A stretch of 32,525 nucleotides of DNA from Lentisphaerota bacterium (GTDB lineage: Bacteria > Verrucomicrobiota > Lentisphaeria > Victivallales > UBA1829): NCBI GenBank assembly GCA_015061845.1, contig SUVT01000024.1, positions 1 through 32,525 on the forward strand. The letters are read 5' to 3'. Under the pieces are notes generated by a model that saw nothing but the letters and a program-made list of their open reading frames with translations, had not been told where the DNA came from and did no database searches. Each line of letters begins with the position of its first letter. Position 1 is the stretch's first letter. The translations under genes and the position numbers were made by a program. Shown in pieces: positions 7,241-16,832 of this stretch.

Positions 7241-8140
7241 TTACTTTTTTGCTGCTGCAGGTTTCAGGTCCCAGTTGATCCCATCCATGAACTTGCGGAC
7301 TTTATCGCCCTCTTCCCCGAAGAAACTGTTGATCGCTTCGGCATAAGGTTTGTTCTTGAAAGAACCGAGAGCATAGTGGAACACAGGCACGCCTTTCTGG
7401 ACGATCATGCGGATCTCAGAACCGGCACCATAGGAAACGCCTTCCACAGTTTTGACTTTTTCCGGTTCAAAGATAAGAAAGTTTCCGGCTGTTTCCTGTA
7501 CTTTTTTGTTGTAAAGCACAATGAACGGATCTTCCGGAACAAAGTTGTGTCTCTGTTTGGTCTGGGTGATTTCAACATCTTTCTGCGGATAACGCATGAA
7601 ACGCTGTCTTTCTTTGGGCATATCTGACTTGTACGGATAAGCGACAAAGTCCAGTCTCCAGGGGTCGAAACCGGTAATAGCGACCCGGATGAAAGTCCAA
7701 TCTTTATATTCCGGGAACTGCATCATGCGGATTTTTACTTCCCCTGTGTAATAGCCGGGGTAAACAAGATCAAGGATCGCAATACCGTTTACCTGTTTCA
7801 GATCAACAGATTTCGGAACTCTTGCGGCAAAGACATTATGTACGCCGTTTTTATATTCAAAGCAGCGGAAGAAATCCCACTGGCTCCAACCGCCGTTGAA
7901 CTGGGGAAGTCCGCCGTTCCGGAATCCGAAGAATGCTTCGCCATACTTTTTCCGTTCCATCTTGACTCCGTCACGGGTGGTGTAAACAAGTTCCACAGAA
8001 CCTTCGTTCAGAAAGATCCGCTTGGAATAAGTGGTTCTGCCATCATCGAGTTTTTTCTCTTTGGCGACGATCTGCGGCTGGGCTGCTGAAAGTGCTGCGG
8101 CAGCTACGGAAATAGCCAAAAACAGTGCTGTCTTTTTCAT
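7241..8140 (-). CDS. Secreted protein of unknown function
   Basis: 299 aa; signal peptide MKKTALFLAISVAAAALSAA; no family recognised with confidence. Confidence 0.75.
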   Translation of the reverse strand: MKKTALFLAISVAAAALSAAQPQIVAKEKKLDDGRTTYSKRIFLNEGSVELVYTTRDGVKMERKKYGEAFFGFRNGGLPQFNGGWSQWDFFRCFEYKNGVHNVFAARVPKSVDLKQVNGIAILDLVYPGYYTGEVKIRMMQFPEYKDWTFIRVAITGFDPWRLDFVAYPYKSDMPKERQRFMRYPQKDVEITQTKQRHNFVPEDPFIVLYNKKVQETAGNFLIFEPEKVKTVEGVSYGAGSEIRMIVQKGVPVFHYALGSFKNKPYAEAINSFFGEEGDKVRKFMDGINWDLKPAAAKK

Positions 8141-8142
8141 AA

Positions 8143-11100
8143 TTACTTTACCTCAAAAGTTTTGGTTGTTGAAAGACCTGTTGCGATATCTGTGAGTTTC
8201 ATACTCCATTTACCGGGCTTTTCGGTATAGGCGATTGCACAATCCGGTGCGATTTCCTTCCGGTCAAACACGGCTTGATAAACTTCTTTTCCGTCGGCAT
8301 TCATCATTTCCAGACGATAGACTCTTCCGTTTTTCATGGTCGGGAGAGTGATTTTGACCCGTTTGCCTCTGGCTGCATTTGCAACGGAGAAGAACGGAGC
8401 CGTCTGCGGCTTTTTGAACACGCTGAACAGCTGCAACGGAGAGTTCTTGAACTCAATATGGAGCTTGTTCTTTCTGCCCAGATATTTGCCGTCCGCTTCA
8501 TAAACATAATAAGTTCCGTTGAGATCAACATCCACGGGTTTGTTCATGTGCTGGATCTGCTGCATGACTCCGATGAGAGAGAAATCATCATTATGACGAA
8601 CCCTTGCCATGGTGGTATCTTCCACATTTCTGATAGTGAAAGTCGGCGCAGAACCGTATTGCTTCATGAGCGAGAGCAGCCATTTGTCAAAGGAACCGGT
8701 TGGGGTCGCTGTGTTTGCAGCAGAAGCCAGACTGAAGTTGCAAAGGATCGCAGTTCCTTTTCCGTATTTCCGGACGATAAACGGCTTGCCGGTCTGTGGG
8801 ACTCTTGCGGCTTTGAAACCGGGCAGGTTCAAAGGCTTGAACTCTGCAGCTTTTGCGTTCTTTTCCGTGATATTTCCGAACAACGCCTGGAGGGGATTCT
8901 TTTCGTTCACCCGGAGTTTTTCGTTCAGCAGAGCCGGGTTGATATCTGCAATAACTGTTCCGCCGTTTTTGACATAATTCAGGATCGCATTACACTCTTT
9001 CTGACTCAGAGCAGAGGCTCCGCAGAGGAAGAGCAGTTTGGTGTTTTTCAAACGGTCAAGGGTTTGTTCGGTCACGAATTCAAAGCCGTAACCGGTACGG
9101 TAAGCGGCATAGATCAGCGGCGCGATACCATCCTGCGGTGCATGGAACTTCTTGTCAAGATAGGTAGCTTCGCTGGATGCGTGGCTCCAGAAAATTGCGT
9201 TTCCGGTGTTCTCCATGGGGTTCCGGATCAAAAGCTGGGCGACACCGTCTTTCAGGCGATCCAGTTCCGGCATGTAGTTTCTCACATATTTTGCAATGGT
9301 GAAGTCAATCCCGAAAGAACTGTGGTTGTAACCGGGGAAACAGGCGAACCATGCGTTTCCGTTGACGGAACCGAGGAGCAGGTCTTTGTTCAGCGGGCCC
9401 ACATACTTGGGGCGTCCGCCGTGGCTGCCGGGATATCCGCCCCACCAGAGAGAACGGATCTTTTCTCTGCCCAGACTGCGGAGCAGTTCATCACCGATTA
9501 ATTCGGAGTAAGGTCCCCAGAACTCCAGCGGTCCCATGGTGAGTTCCAACTCGCCGGGAACAGAACCTTCTGCCCCGACTTTTGCAGTGGGGTCATACTT
9601 CCGGATCTCATCCCGCAGGAAAGAGTGGGTGTCTGCATAGACCTTTTCCATATAAGCGCGGTGGTCGCGCCATGCGGCAAATTTCCGGCTGTTCTTGGCA
9701 TCAGCGAGGGTAAGATGCGGAACTTCATCAAAGCTCTTGTAACTGGTTCCGTGGTTGTAATTGTAATGTTTGATATTTCCGTAACGTTCTGCAAGGAAGA
9801 TCCGGAAATACTTCAAATCGGATTTTCCGTAACCGGCTTCATAGCTGAACCCGTTTTCATCGCCGAGGTTGTAGAACGGGATCCCGTATTTCGGCAGATT
9901 CTGCATCCGGAATTTGATGACTTCTTTCCAGACATTTCTGACTTCCGGACGGTAGATACTTTCATCGCCTTCGATCTGTTTTGCCATTGCCTTGATCTCA
10001 TTGGGATACCACGCCCAGAGCCCTTTGATCCCGCCATCAGGCCCTTTGAGGTGGGTGATGCGAACGACATAAGGAACCATTTTTGAGTTCAGCAGAGCAA
10101 AGGAACGGGCATTATTGCCCTGATCGGTCGGGTGAGCAAGAACCAGATTCCAGCCCATGCGGTCAGTCATCTGAGGAGCAAGCAGTTCCCCGGTAGAATC
10201 AGAAGGACCGTTCCAGCCCATCTGGAAATAATCTTCCACACTGTCATCGGGGAAGAAGACGACCTGATCGGCAATGGCTTTCTGCGATCCATCTGCTCCG
10301 GTGAAGGTCAGACGGACATAACCTGCGATATTGGGCATATAGTAATTTTTGAGTGTAAAATCAACCTTTTCCGCCCCGGCAGGAACCTTGATTTTTTCTC
10401 TGTACCAAATTCTTGCATGAGGAGAATCATAAAGTTCCACGGTAGCAGTCATGTTTTCTTTCGGAACGATTTCAAACTGAGCGGAACCGGAAAGCGGTTT
10501 TGATTTGTCAGCTGTTTCCGGCAGATTGATCGTGATCCGTCCCACGGGAGAGGTTTTCTTGAACGTGTCAATGAAAAATGCCCCGTTATCGCCAATGATA
10601 TCTCTGTAATAGGTTCCGCCGGGGAGATTTTTCATGTTGGTAACATCTTTGTTCCAGACATCACGGATACGGATTTTCGGGTTGGAGGGTTTCAGATCTT
10701 TGCCGGCGGCATAGCGGCAGAGCAGAGCGAAGAATGCTGCGGCGTTTTCATTCTGAGCTTTCCATTTGTTGCTGTAAGGCAGCATGGGAAGCAAACTTCT
10801 GTCAAAAGGTCCGCGTCCCATGTTCCAGGCAACGTGGATGATCTTTCCTTTTCCCAGCTGATACGCCTGCATGAGAACCCGGCGGTTCGGTTTTGCAAAG
10901 GAGCGCAATTCTTTCGGGAGCTGGGTGGGCTTCAGATAGAGTTTCTTGTACGGAAGTTTGGTAAGTCCCTGCATGTTGACAACGATCATGGTTTTTCCGT
11001 TTTGGACAGCCTTGAGGATCTGATACTGTCCTGCCTCGGGAAGAATATTGAACTTCAACTGTCCGATGACAAAGAAATCATAATCATCGGCAAGGACTTT

Positions 11101-11424
11101 GGAAAGTTCCCGTTCCTTTTCGTATGCGCTCAAGCCTTCGTGCGTGCTTTCATACATATCTTCCAGCGCGAATCTGTAAGTTCCTTCCACCATAAAATAG
11201 GTGATATCCATAGGCATACGCTGGTTGATCTCCACACCGTCTCTGGCACCGCTGCGCATGAGAATGAAAAGCGGTTTCAGCGGTTTTTCTTCCGGTTTGT
11301 TCAAAAATTTGTAATGCGGGGTCACATAATCATTGCTGACTTTGTTCAAATATGCGCTGTCATGTTTTGCCGCCAGAGGAAAACAGACGGCTGCAGCCAG
11401 CAGAATGGATGTCAGATGTTTCAT
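8143..11424 (-). CDS. Large secreted beta-galactosidase/GH42-like glycosidase with trimerisation-like domain
   Basis: Start at MKHLTSILLAAAVCFPLAA with AGGAG upstream; 'RDHRAYMEKVYADTHSFLRDEIRKYDPTAKVGAEGS' and 'DRLKNTKLLFLCGASALSQKECNAILNYVKNGGTVIAD' resemble GH42-type and trimerisation domains. Confidence 0.65.
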   Translation of the reverse strand: MKHLTSILLAAAVCFPLAAKHDSAYLNKVSNDYVTPHYKFLNKPEEKPLKPLFILMRSGARDGVEINQRMPMDITYFMVEGTYRFALEDMYESTHEGLSAYEKERELSKVLADDYDFFVIGQLKFNILPEAGQYQILKAVQNGKTMIVVNMQGLTKLPYKKLYLKPTQLPKELRSFAKPNRRVLMQAYQLGKGKIIHVAWNMGRGPFDRSLLPMLPYSNKWKAQNENAAAFFALLCRYAAGKDLKPSNPKIRIRDVWNKDVTNMKNLPGGTYYRDIIGDNGAFFIDTFKKTSPVGRITINLPETADKSKPLSGSAQFEIVPKENMTATVELYDSPHARIWYREKIKVPAGAEKVDFTLKNYYMPNIAGYVRLTFTGADGSQKAIADQVVFFPDDSVEDYFQMGWNGPSDSTGELLAPQMTDRMGWNLVLAHPTDQGNNARSFALLNSKMVPYVVRITHLKGPDGGIKGLWAWYPNEIKAMAKQIEGDESIYRPEVRNVWKEVIKFRMQNLPKYGIPFYNLGDENGFSYEAGYGKSDLKYFRIFLAERYGNIKHYNYNHGTSYKSFDEVPHLTLADAKNSRKFAAWRDHRAYMEKVYADTHSFLRDEIRKYDPTAKVGAEGSVPGELELTMGPLEFWGPYSELIGDELLRSLGREKIRSLWWGGYPGSHGGRPKYVGPLNKDLLLGSVNGNAWFACFPGYNHSSFGIDFTIAKYVRNYMPELDRLKDGVAQLLIRNPMENTGNAIFWSHASSEATYLDKKFHAPQDGIAPLIYAAYRTGYGFEFVTEQTLDRLKNTKLLFLCGASALSQKECNAILNYVKNGGTVIADINPALLNEKLRVNEKNPLQALFGNITEKNAKAAEFKPLNLPGFKAARVPQTGKPFIVRKYGKGTAILCNFSLASAANTATPTGSFDKWLLSLMKQYGSAPTFTIRNVEDTTMARVRHNDDFSLIGVMQQIQHMNKPVDVDLNGTYYVYEADGKYLGRKNKLHIEFKNSPLQLFSVFKKPQTAPFFSVANAARGKRVKITLPTMKNGRVYRLEMMNADGKEVYQAVFDRKEIAPDCAIAYTEKPGKWSMKLTDIATGLSTTKTFEVK

Positions 11425-11447
11425 AAAATTAAGGTCTCCTTTCTGAA

Positions 11448-12479
11448 TCAATTAAAATCTCTGTCCAAAGCCATTGCCCACTGAAACTTTTCCAGTCTTC
11501 CGGCAAGACCGGAAAGGGAACGCATCAGCTGAATTGACTTCGGAATATTTTTCAAAGTGTCTTCATATTCTTTCTGAAGTTTTGCCTTCTGTCCGGCAAA
11601 TTTCGGCGGAATATTTTTGATCGCAAGAACTTTCTCGATCCGCTTCTTTTCTTTTCCGATGAGAAGATCGAGAGAAGCATTTTTCATTCCGTCACCCTCA
11701 TCGAAGATGACATCATTATTCATGCCGATGCACCAGGGCGGTGCGATCCGGCTGCTCAGAGTCTTTGCGATCTCATTCAATTTGACGGTCTGCTTTTCAG
11801 AAACGAAGCAGAGATAGCCGAAGTTGTGAGTTGCGTTGTTGTTTGCACCCGGACAGGATGTTGTTCCGATGAATTTTCCGGTTCCCCAGGAGTAACGGAC
11901 ATGACAGAACGTCCAGATATCTCCGGCATTTGCCTTTTTGTTGAACACGGACCACGGCATGAAGTTTTCGATCTGCCAGGAATTTTTCGTGACATGTATT
12001 TTCATTTCCCATCCGTCAGCGGTCCAGTCTTCCCGGTAAACGCTGGAGTCGATGCGCCAGACATCCGTGACGCTGCCGAGGATATTGATCACAAATTTCC
12101 GCCATCCAATCGCAGCGGCATCGGGGTCGATATAAAATTCAGTACAGTCATCCATCCAGAGGTTCGGATTATCCCGGTCGGTGATGGTTGCCCGGGCGGA
12201 TTTCGGGTTATTGTCATAATGAATGATCCCGATATACAATCCCCGTTCGTTATAAATCATGCGGATCGAATTTTTCAGCAGACCGGGTCCCGGGTTCGGT
12301 TTGAAATATTCATAACTTGCCGTATATTCCGGAACGTTCCAGCAGGGATCGTCAAGTTTACCGTCAATGACCGGGATCGACTTTGCCGGAGTTGCGCAAT
12401 AAAACGACACCTCCCGCATATTCGCCTGAACTGATAAAATCAGCGCGGACAAAAAGAGAATAACACTTTTCTTTTTCAT
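11448..12479 (-). CDS. Secreted CBM9-like sugar-binding domain protein
   Basis: 343 aa; signal peptide; 'IPVIDGKLDDPCWNVPEYTASYEYFKPNPG...IRMIYNERGLYIGIIHYDNNPKSARATITDRDNPNLWMDDCTEFYIDP' is typical CBM9-like. Confidence 0.8.
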   Translation of the reverse strand: MKKKSVILFLSALILSVQANMREVSFYCATPAKSIPVIDGKLDDPCWNVPEYTASYEYFKPNPGPGLLKNSIRMIYNERGLYIGIIHYDNNPKSARATITDRDNPNLWMDDCTEFYIDPDAAAIGWRKFVINILGSVTDVWRIDSSVYREDWTADGWEMKIHVTKNSWQIENFMPWSVFNKKANAGDIWTFCHVRYSWGTGKFIGTTSCPGANNNATHNFGYLCFVSEKQTVKLNEIAKTLSSRIAPPWCIGMNNDVIFDEGDGMKNASLDLLIGKEKKRIEKVLAIKNIPPKFAGQKAKLQKEYEDTLKNIPKSIQLMRSLSGLAGRLEKFQWAMALDRDFN

Positions 12480-12585
12480 AGAAAAAACCTTTCTTATATT
12501 TCGTGAATGGAATTATACACCCATTTCATGCATTTTTCAATGTAAAGTCTTATAAAAATATATTGAAAAACAGAAAATCTGTGTT

Positions 12586-13239
12586 ATGTTAGAGGAAAAA
12601 GGTAGACCTGTTATGAAATTGTTTGAATTTACAGAAGAAGCAAAACAAGCCTTGTGCCGCCAGGCTCCGGAATTTACGGAAATCGCCAGCCGGGAAGAGC
12701 TTCATTCTTTCCAATGCTGCGGGGATCTTTTTCTTGCGCTGGTTCAGAGTATCGTGGCTCAACAGCTTTCTGTAAAGGCGGCAGACACCATTTTTCAGCG
12801 GCTGGAAACTCTTTTGGGGAAAATCACTTCTGAAACGATATTGAAGGCTGATGGAAACGATCTGCGCAGCTGCGGTCTTTCCGGACGGAAGGTGGAGTAC
12901 CTTAAAGGCGTTGCAGAGGCAGAACGTACCGGCGCAATAGATTTCAAAACTTTGGTTTCAGAAGAGGATTCTGTCGTGATAGAAAAACTGGTTCAGCTGA
13001 AAGGCGTTGGTGTCTGGACTGCTGAAATGCTGCTGATCTCTGCACTGGGAAGACCGGATATTTTGAGTTATAAAGATTTGGGAATCCGGCGGGGAATCAT
13101 GATGCTGTATGGCTTGGAAGCTTTGTCAGAGACAGAATTTGAAGTGTACCGGAAACGGTATTCTCCTTATGGAACCCTTGCTTCATTCTATCTCTGGCGG
13201 ATCAAAGATGGCGGTTTAACGATCAAAACTTTAAAATAA
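12586..13239 (+). CDS. DNA-3-methyladenine glycosylase II (AlkA-like, HhH-GPD)
   Basis: 'LVQSIVAQQLSVKAADTIFQRLETLLG' and 'VQLKGVGVWTAEMLLISALGRPDILSYKDLGIRRGIMMLYGL' (helix-hairpin-helix plus catalytic-Asp region). ATG 12613 is an alternative start. Confidence 0.87.
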   Translation: MLEEKGRPVMKLFEFTEEAKQALCRQAPEFTEIASREELHSFQCCGDLFLALVQSIVAQQLSVKAADTIFQRLETLLGKITSETILKADGNDLRSCGLSGRKVEYLKGVAEAERTGAIDFKTLVSEEDSVVIEKLVQLKGVGVWTAEMLLISALGRPDILSYKDLGIRRGIMMLYGLEALSETEFEVYRKRYSPYGTLASFYLWRIKDGGLTIKTLK

Positions 13240-13249
13240 GGCGGTGTTT

Positions 13250-13801
13250 ATGAAAAAATTGTTCTTTGTTATTCTCTGTTTTCTGACGGTCAGTGCGTTT
13301 TCCTCGGAATTGCGTGTCTGGTTCGGCGGAAGAACAGATTATGATTCCAAAGCTGTTGTGACTGCAAAGGAAAAAGATGGCATTCTGCGTGTCTGGCAGG
13401 GTGCCCGTGTGGATTATGATTCCAAAGCGGTTCTCACGGCGAATTGGAACGGCGATCTTTTCCGTATCTGGCAGGGCGGACGTGTGGACTACGATTCCCG
13501 GGCGATTGCCACGTTGAAAGAGTCCCAGGGAATCATCCGTATCTGGCAGGGCGGACGTGTGGACTACGATTCCCGGGCGGTCTATACGATGAAGAAAAGT
13601 CAGGGGATCTACCGTATCTGGCAAGGCGGCAGAGTTGATTATGAGAGCCGTGCAAAATTTACGATGAAGATCCAGGACGGAATCATGCGTGTCTGGCAGG
13701 GCGGGCGTGTTGACTATGATTCCCGGGCAATTTTGACGATCAAAAATGCAAACCGTTATCCGGTTCATTTCCTGTTTTATCTGATTGCCGGCGCAAGATG
13801 A
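13250..13801 (+). CDS. Secreted protein composed of six 25-aa tandem repeats (consensus xRhWQGGRVDYDSRAVxTxKxxxGI)
   Basis: Signal peptide MKKLFFVILCFLTVSAFSS, then six units beginning at 13310, 13385, 13460, 13535, 13610 and 13685, each 75 nt. The supplied ORF start (13244) is a GTG; ATG 13250 is better placed. Confidence 0.85.
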   Translation: MKKLFFVILCFLTVSAFSSELRVWFGGRTDYDSKAVVTAKEKDGILRVWQGARVDYDSKAVLTANWNGDLFRIWQGGRVDYDSRAIATLKESQGIIRIWQGGRVDYDSRAVYTMKKSQGIYRIWQGGRVDYESRAKFTMKIQDGIMRVWQGGRVDYDSRAILTIKNANRYPVHFLFYLIAGAR

Positions 13802-13831
13802 TGATTCCGTGGAGTTTTTCCTCTTTCTGAT

Positions 13832-14794
13832 TTGAAAAAACAGTCAGGATGTGGTATGTTAGATAGAAATTTTATCGGGAAGGAGCTTATTTTGAAAAAA
13901 GAATCAGAACAGGGCATCATGCTCATCAACAGATTGACCGGAGAACTGCAGAAAGAAACCGTTTTCGGTGACGGAGCATTGCGTTTTATGTATGAAACAC
14001 TTCTGGGCAGGACCCTTTGGGGGATCGCATTCAATTCCGCAGGGCTCTCCGAAATGCTGGGGCGCCGCTATGATTCACCCGCTTCAAAAAAGAAGATCCC
14101 TGCACTGGCATCAATTCCCGGCTGCAACCCGGAAGAGGCTGAACTCCCGTTGGATCAATACGAAAACTTTAATGCGTTTTTCACCCGGAAACTGAAACCG
14201 GGCGCACGCCCTTTCGATGCTGCCCCGAATCTCCTTTCTTCTCCCGCTGACGGCAGATTGTTCGTTTATGAAAATCTCAAACCAACGGATCCGATCCCCG
14301 TCAAAGGGGCTCAGCGTACGCTGAATGATCTCTGCAAAGAAGAACTTCCGGCAGGATCTCTTGCCGTGGCAGTGATCCGTCTTGCTCCCGTGGATTATCA
14401 CCGTTATCACTTCCCCTGCGATTGCGAACAGAAAGAACAACCGGTGGTTTTCAACGGGAAATATCACTCTGTCAATCCGGTCGCGCTTGTAAAAAGGCCT
14501 GATCTTTATGTAGAAAATACCCGTCAGATCACCGCATTGGAATCGGATGTCTTCGGAAGTTTCCGTTATCTGGAAATCGGAGCGTTCGGTGTCGGATCCA
14601 TTATCCAGACCTCCCAGCCGGGCAAACATGCCAAGCTCGATGAAAAAGGGATGTTCAAGTTCGGCGGTTCCACAGTCATTCTTGTTTTTGACAATGCAAA
14701 ATTGAAGTGGGATTCCGATCTGCTGGAAAATACAGGAAAAGGTTATGAAACTCTGATCCGCTTGGGCATGACTCTGGCATCTGCGAAAGTTTGA
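13832..14794 (+). CDS. psd: Phosphatidylserine decarboxylase
   Basis: 'FNAFFTRKLKPGARPFD', 'LSSPADGRLFVY', 'VDYHRYHFPCDC', 'ESDVFGSFRYLEIGAFGVGSI', and the 'FKFGGSTVILVF' processing motif. True start may be internal (TTG near 13892 after aaggag, or ATG 13919). Confidence 0.92.
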   Translation: MKKQSGCGMLDRNFIGKELILKKESEQGIMLINRLTGELQKETVFGDGALRFMYETLLGRTLWGIAFNSAGLSEMLGRRYDSPASKKKIPALASIPGCNPEEAELPLDQYENFNAFFTRKLKPGARPFDAAPNLLSSPADGRLFVYENLKPTDPIPVKGAQRTLNDLCKEELPAGSLAVAVIRLAPVDYHRYHFPCDCEQKEQPVVFNGKYHSVNPVALVKRPDLYVENTRQITALESDVFGSFRYLEIGAFGVGSIIQTSQPGKHAKLDEKGMFKFGGSTVILVFDNAKLKWDSDLLENTGKGYETLIRLGMTLASAKV

Positions 14795-14823
14795 TTTCTG
14801 ACAGATAAAAAAAGGAAGAAAAG

Positions 14824-15789
14824 ATGCTGAATCAGCTCGTTCAATTTTTCAGTTCGATTTCATTTTTCAATACCGTTGCCTTCGGGATCATTGCCATGGT
14901 GATCGTCGGCAGCTCCTGGTGTCTGGTGGGATTGGTCATGGGCGATGCCCCGAAAAAAGGGATCGAACCCAGTCTGGTGCAGCTGTGGGGAGCTGTTGTC
15001 GCCACGGTTGCCAGTGTGATCATCATGTTTGCCACGGCGGATTATTCGACGGCATCGTGGCAGGTGACATTCTATGTTTGTCTGATCCTTGCGATTTCGG
15101 CTGCGTTGAACTTTACTATGCTGGAGTTGATGTCCCGGGCAATGCAGTGCGGTCCGAACGGCGTGATCTGGTCGATCATTCAGTCAGCTATGGTTTTTCC
15201 GTTTATTGTCGGAATGATTTTCTTTGATGTGAAATTTACAATACTGCGTGGAGCCGGGATCGTTCTTCTTCTCGCGGCACTCGTTCTGTTTGCTATCACG
15301 AAAGATAATTCCAGTGGAAACGGAAAATGGAAATTGCTTGCCATTGCCGGATTGGTGATCACGGCGATCCAGCAGAATCTTTCTGTTCTTCCGTCCTATT
15401 ATCCGGAAGCAGATAAAGTGCCGAGCATTGTCCGGGTAATCGCTACAGAACTTGGGTTCATGATCTCTGCGATCGTCTGGAATCTCATGCGGATGAACCG
15501 GGAACATTGGGAAAAAATCAAATCGAATCTGAAAAACGGAATGCTTTGGAAATATACGATTGCACTTCAATTCTTCAATCTCTTCTTTTCCTATACTCTT
15601 CATTATCCGGGAATGAACGTGATGGCAGATAAAGGAATGGGCGGGATGTGCTACCCCATGATGGTTGGCTCCTGTATTGTCAGCTTCACCCTGTCAAGCA
15701 TCTGGCTGTTGAAAGAAAAAGTGAAACCTGTCCAGCTTGCGGCACTGATCGTCTGTATCGGCGGTTTGATATTGATTTGTACAAAATAA
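14824..15789 (+). CDS. Polytopic membrane protein, DMT/EamA-like transporter (paralog A)
   Basis: 321 aa, about 10 hydrophobic segments; 'MVIVGSSWCLVGLVMGDAPKKGIEPSLVQ'; C-terminal 'SIWLLKEKVKPVQLAALIVCIGGLILI' typical of DMT proteins. Confidence 0.7.
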   Translation: MLNQLVQFFSSISFFNTVAFGIIAMVIVGSSWCLVGLVMGDAPKKGIEPSLVQLWGAVVATVASVIIMFATADYSTASWQVTFYVCLILAISAALNFTMLELMSRAMQCGPNGVIWSIIQSAMVFPFIVGMIFFDVKFTILRGAGIVLLLAALVLFAITKDNSSGNGKWKLLAIAGLVITAIQQNLSVLPSYYPEADKVPSIVRVIATELGFMISAIVWNLMRMNREHWEKIKSNLKNGMLWKYTIALQFFNLFFSYTLHYPGMNVMADKGMGGMCYPMMVGSCIVSFTLSSIWLLKEKVKPVQLAALIVCIGGLILICTK

Positions 15790-15805
15790 AAAGGAGAGAT
15801 ACAAG

Positions 15806-16780
15806 ATGTTTCAGGCAATGCTCAATTTTCTGGACTCGATCCCGTTTTTCAGTTCTGTTACGTTCGGGATCATTGCCATGGTGATCGTCGGCAGCTCCTG
15901 GTGTCTGGTTGGACTGGTGATGGGGGATGCTCCGAAGAAAGGGATCGAACCCAGTCTGGTGCAGATGGGCGGCGGGATCTTTTCAGTCGGTTTCAGCTTG
16001 ATGATCCTGCTCCTGACCTCAGCCTATCCCACATCCTCCCCGAAAGCGACCTTCCTGACCTGTCTGACTTATTTTGTTGCATCCATGATCAACTTTACCA
16101 TGCTTCAGTTGATGGCAAAAGCCATGCAGCTTGGACCAAATGGAGTGATCTGGTCGATCATCCAGTCAGCGTTAGTGTTCCCATTTATGGGCGGGATCAT
16201 CTTCTTCGGAGTCGAATTCACCTGGCTGCGGGGTGCTGGGATTTTGCTCTTATTGGCGGCTTTGGTTCTCTTTGCATTCACCAAAGACAACAGTAAAAAC
16301 AATGGCGGGATCAAGTGGAAACTTCTTGCGTTCGGCGGTATGGCACTTGCTGCGATCCAGCAGAATCTTGCAACGATGCCGTCATATTATGAAGCTGCCC
16401 GGGGTGTTCCGAGTATTGTGCGCTCTCTCAGTGCCGCCGGTGGGACACTCTTCATGGCGATCATCTGGAATGCAGTTCAGATGAATCAGGAACGCTGGGC
16501 TCAAATCAAGAAGAATGTCAAAAATCTGACGCTGTGGAAATACATTGCAGTCTTGCAGCTGTTTGGTTTGGTCTTTGCTTACACCCTGCTTTATCCGGGG
16601 ATGAATGTAATGGCTGATCACGGAATGGGCGGAATGTGTTATCCCATGATGGTCGGATCGTGTATCGTCAGTTTCACCCTGGCAAGCATCTGGCTGCTGA
16701 AAGAAAAGATCCGTCCGGTCCAAATTGCTGCCTTACTGGTCTGTATCGGCGGTCTGATTCTGATTTGTACCAGGGCATAA
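15806..16780 (+). CDS. Polytopic membrane protein, DMT/EamA-like transporter (paralog B)
   Basis: 324 aa, strongly similar along its length to 14824-15789; near-identical DNA in the 5' part. Confidence 0.7.
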   Translation: MFQAMLNFLDSIPFFSSVTFGIIAMVIVGSSWCLVGLVMGDAPKKGIEPSLVQMGGGIFSVGFSLMILLLTSAYPTSSPKATFLTCLTYFVASMINFTMLQLMAKAMQLGPNGVIWSIIQSALVFPFMGGIIFFGVEFTWLRGAGILLLLAALVLFAFTKDNSKNNGGIKWKLLAFGGMALAAIQQNLATMPSYYEAARGVPSIVRSLSAAGGTLFMAIIWNAVQMNQERWAQIKKNVKNLTLWKYIAVLQLFGLVFAYTLLYPGMNVMADHGMGGMCYPMMVGSCIVSFTLASIWLLKEKIRPVQIAALLVCIGGLILICTRA

Positions 16781-16781
16781 A

Positions 16782-16811
16782 AAAGGACTGCCGCTTTCGC
16801 AACAGTCCTTT
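16782..16811. terminator. Putative bidirectional terminator between convergent genes
   Basis: aaaggactg-ccgctttcgcaa-cagtccttt hairpin located between convergent stops at 16780 and 16833. Confidence 0.7.
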
Positions 16812-16832
16812 GATTCTTTATCGCTGAAGAGA

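Noticed and set aside
8275-9501. 408-aa plus-strand ORF
   Set aside because: Lies fully antisense to the well-supported secreted glycosidase-like gene (8143-11424); composition (Cys/Arg/Phe-rich, no recognisable domain) is typical of a shadow ORF.
13310-13759. Regular 75-bp repeats resembling a CRISPR-like array
   Set aside because: No spacer/repeat structure, in-frame coding periodicity throughout, and no cas genes nearby.
13223-13768. 181-aa minus-strand ORF with its own apparent repeats (GIVVHTSALPDTDDS)
   Set aside because: It is the antisense reading of the 25-aa repeat gene, so periodicity is inherited from the 75-bp DNA repeat. No signal peptide or RBS support; the plus-strand gene has both.
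14670-14700. FGGST instead of LGST processing motif in Psd as an anomaly
   Set aside because: GGST variants of the serine-cleavage motif are, to my knowledge, common in this enzyme family; not unusual by itself.
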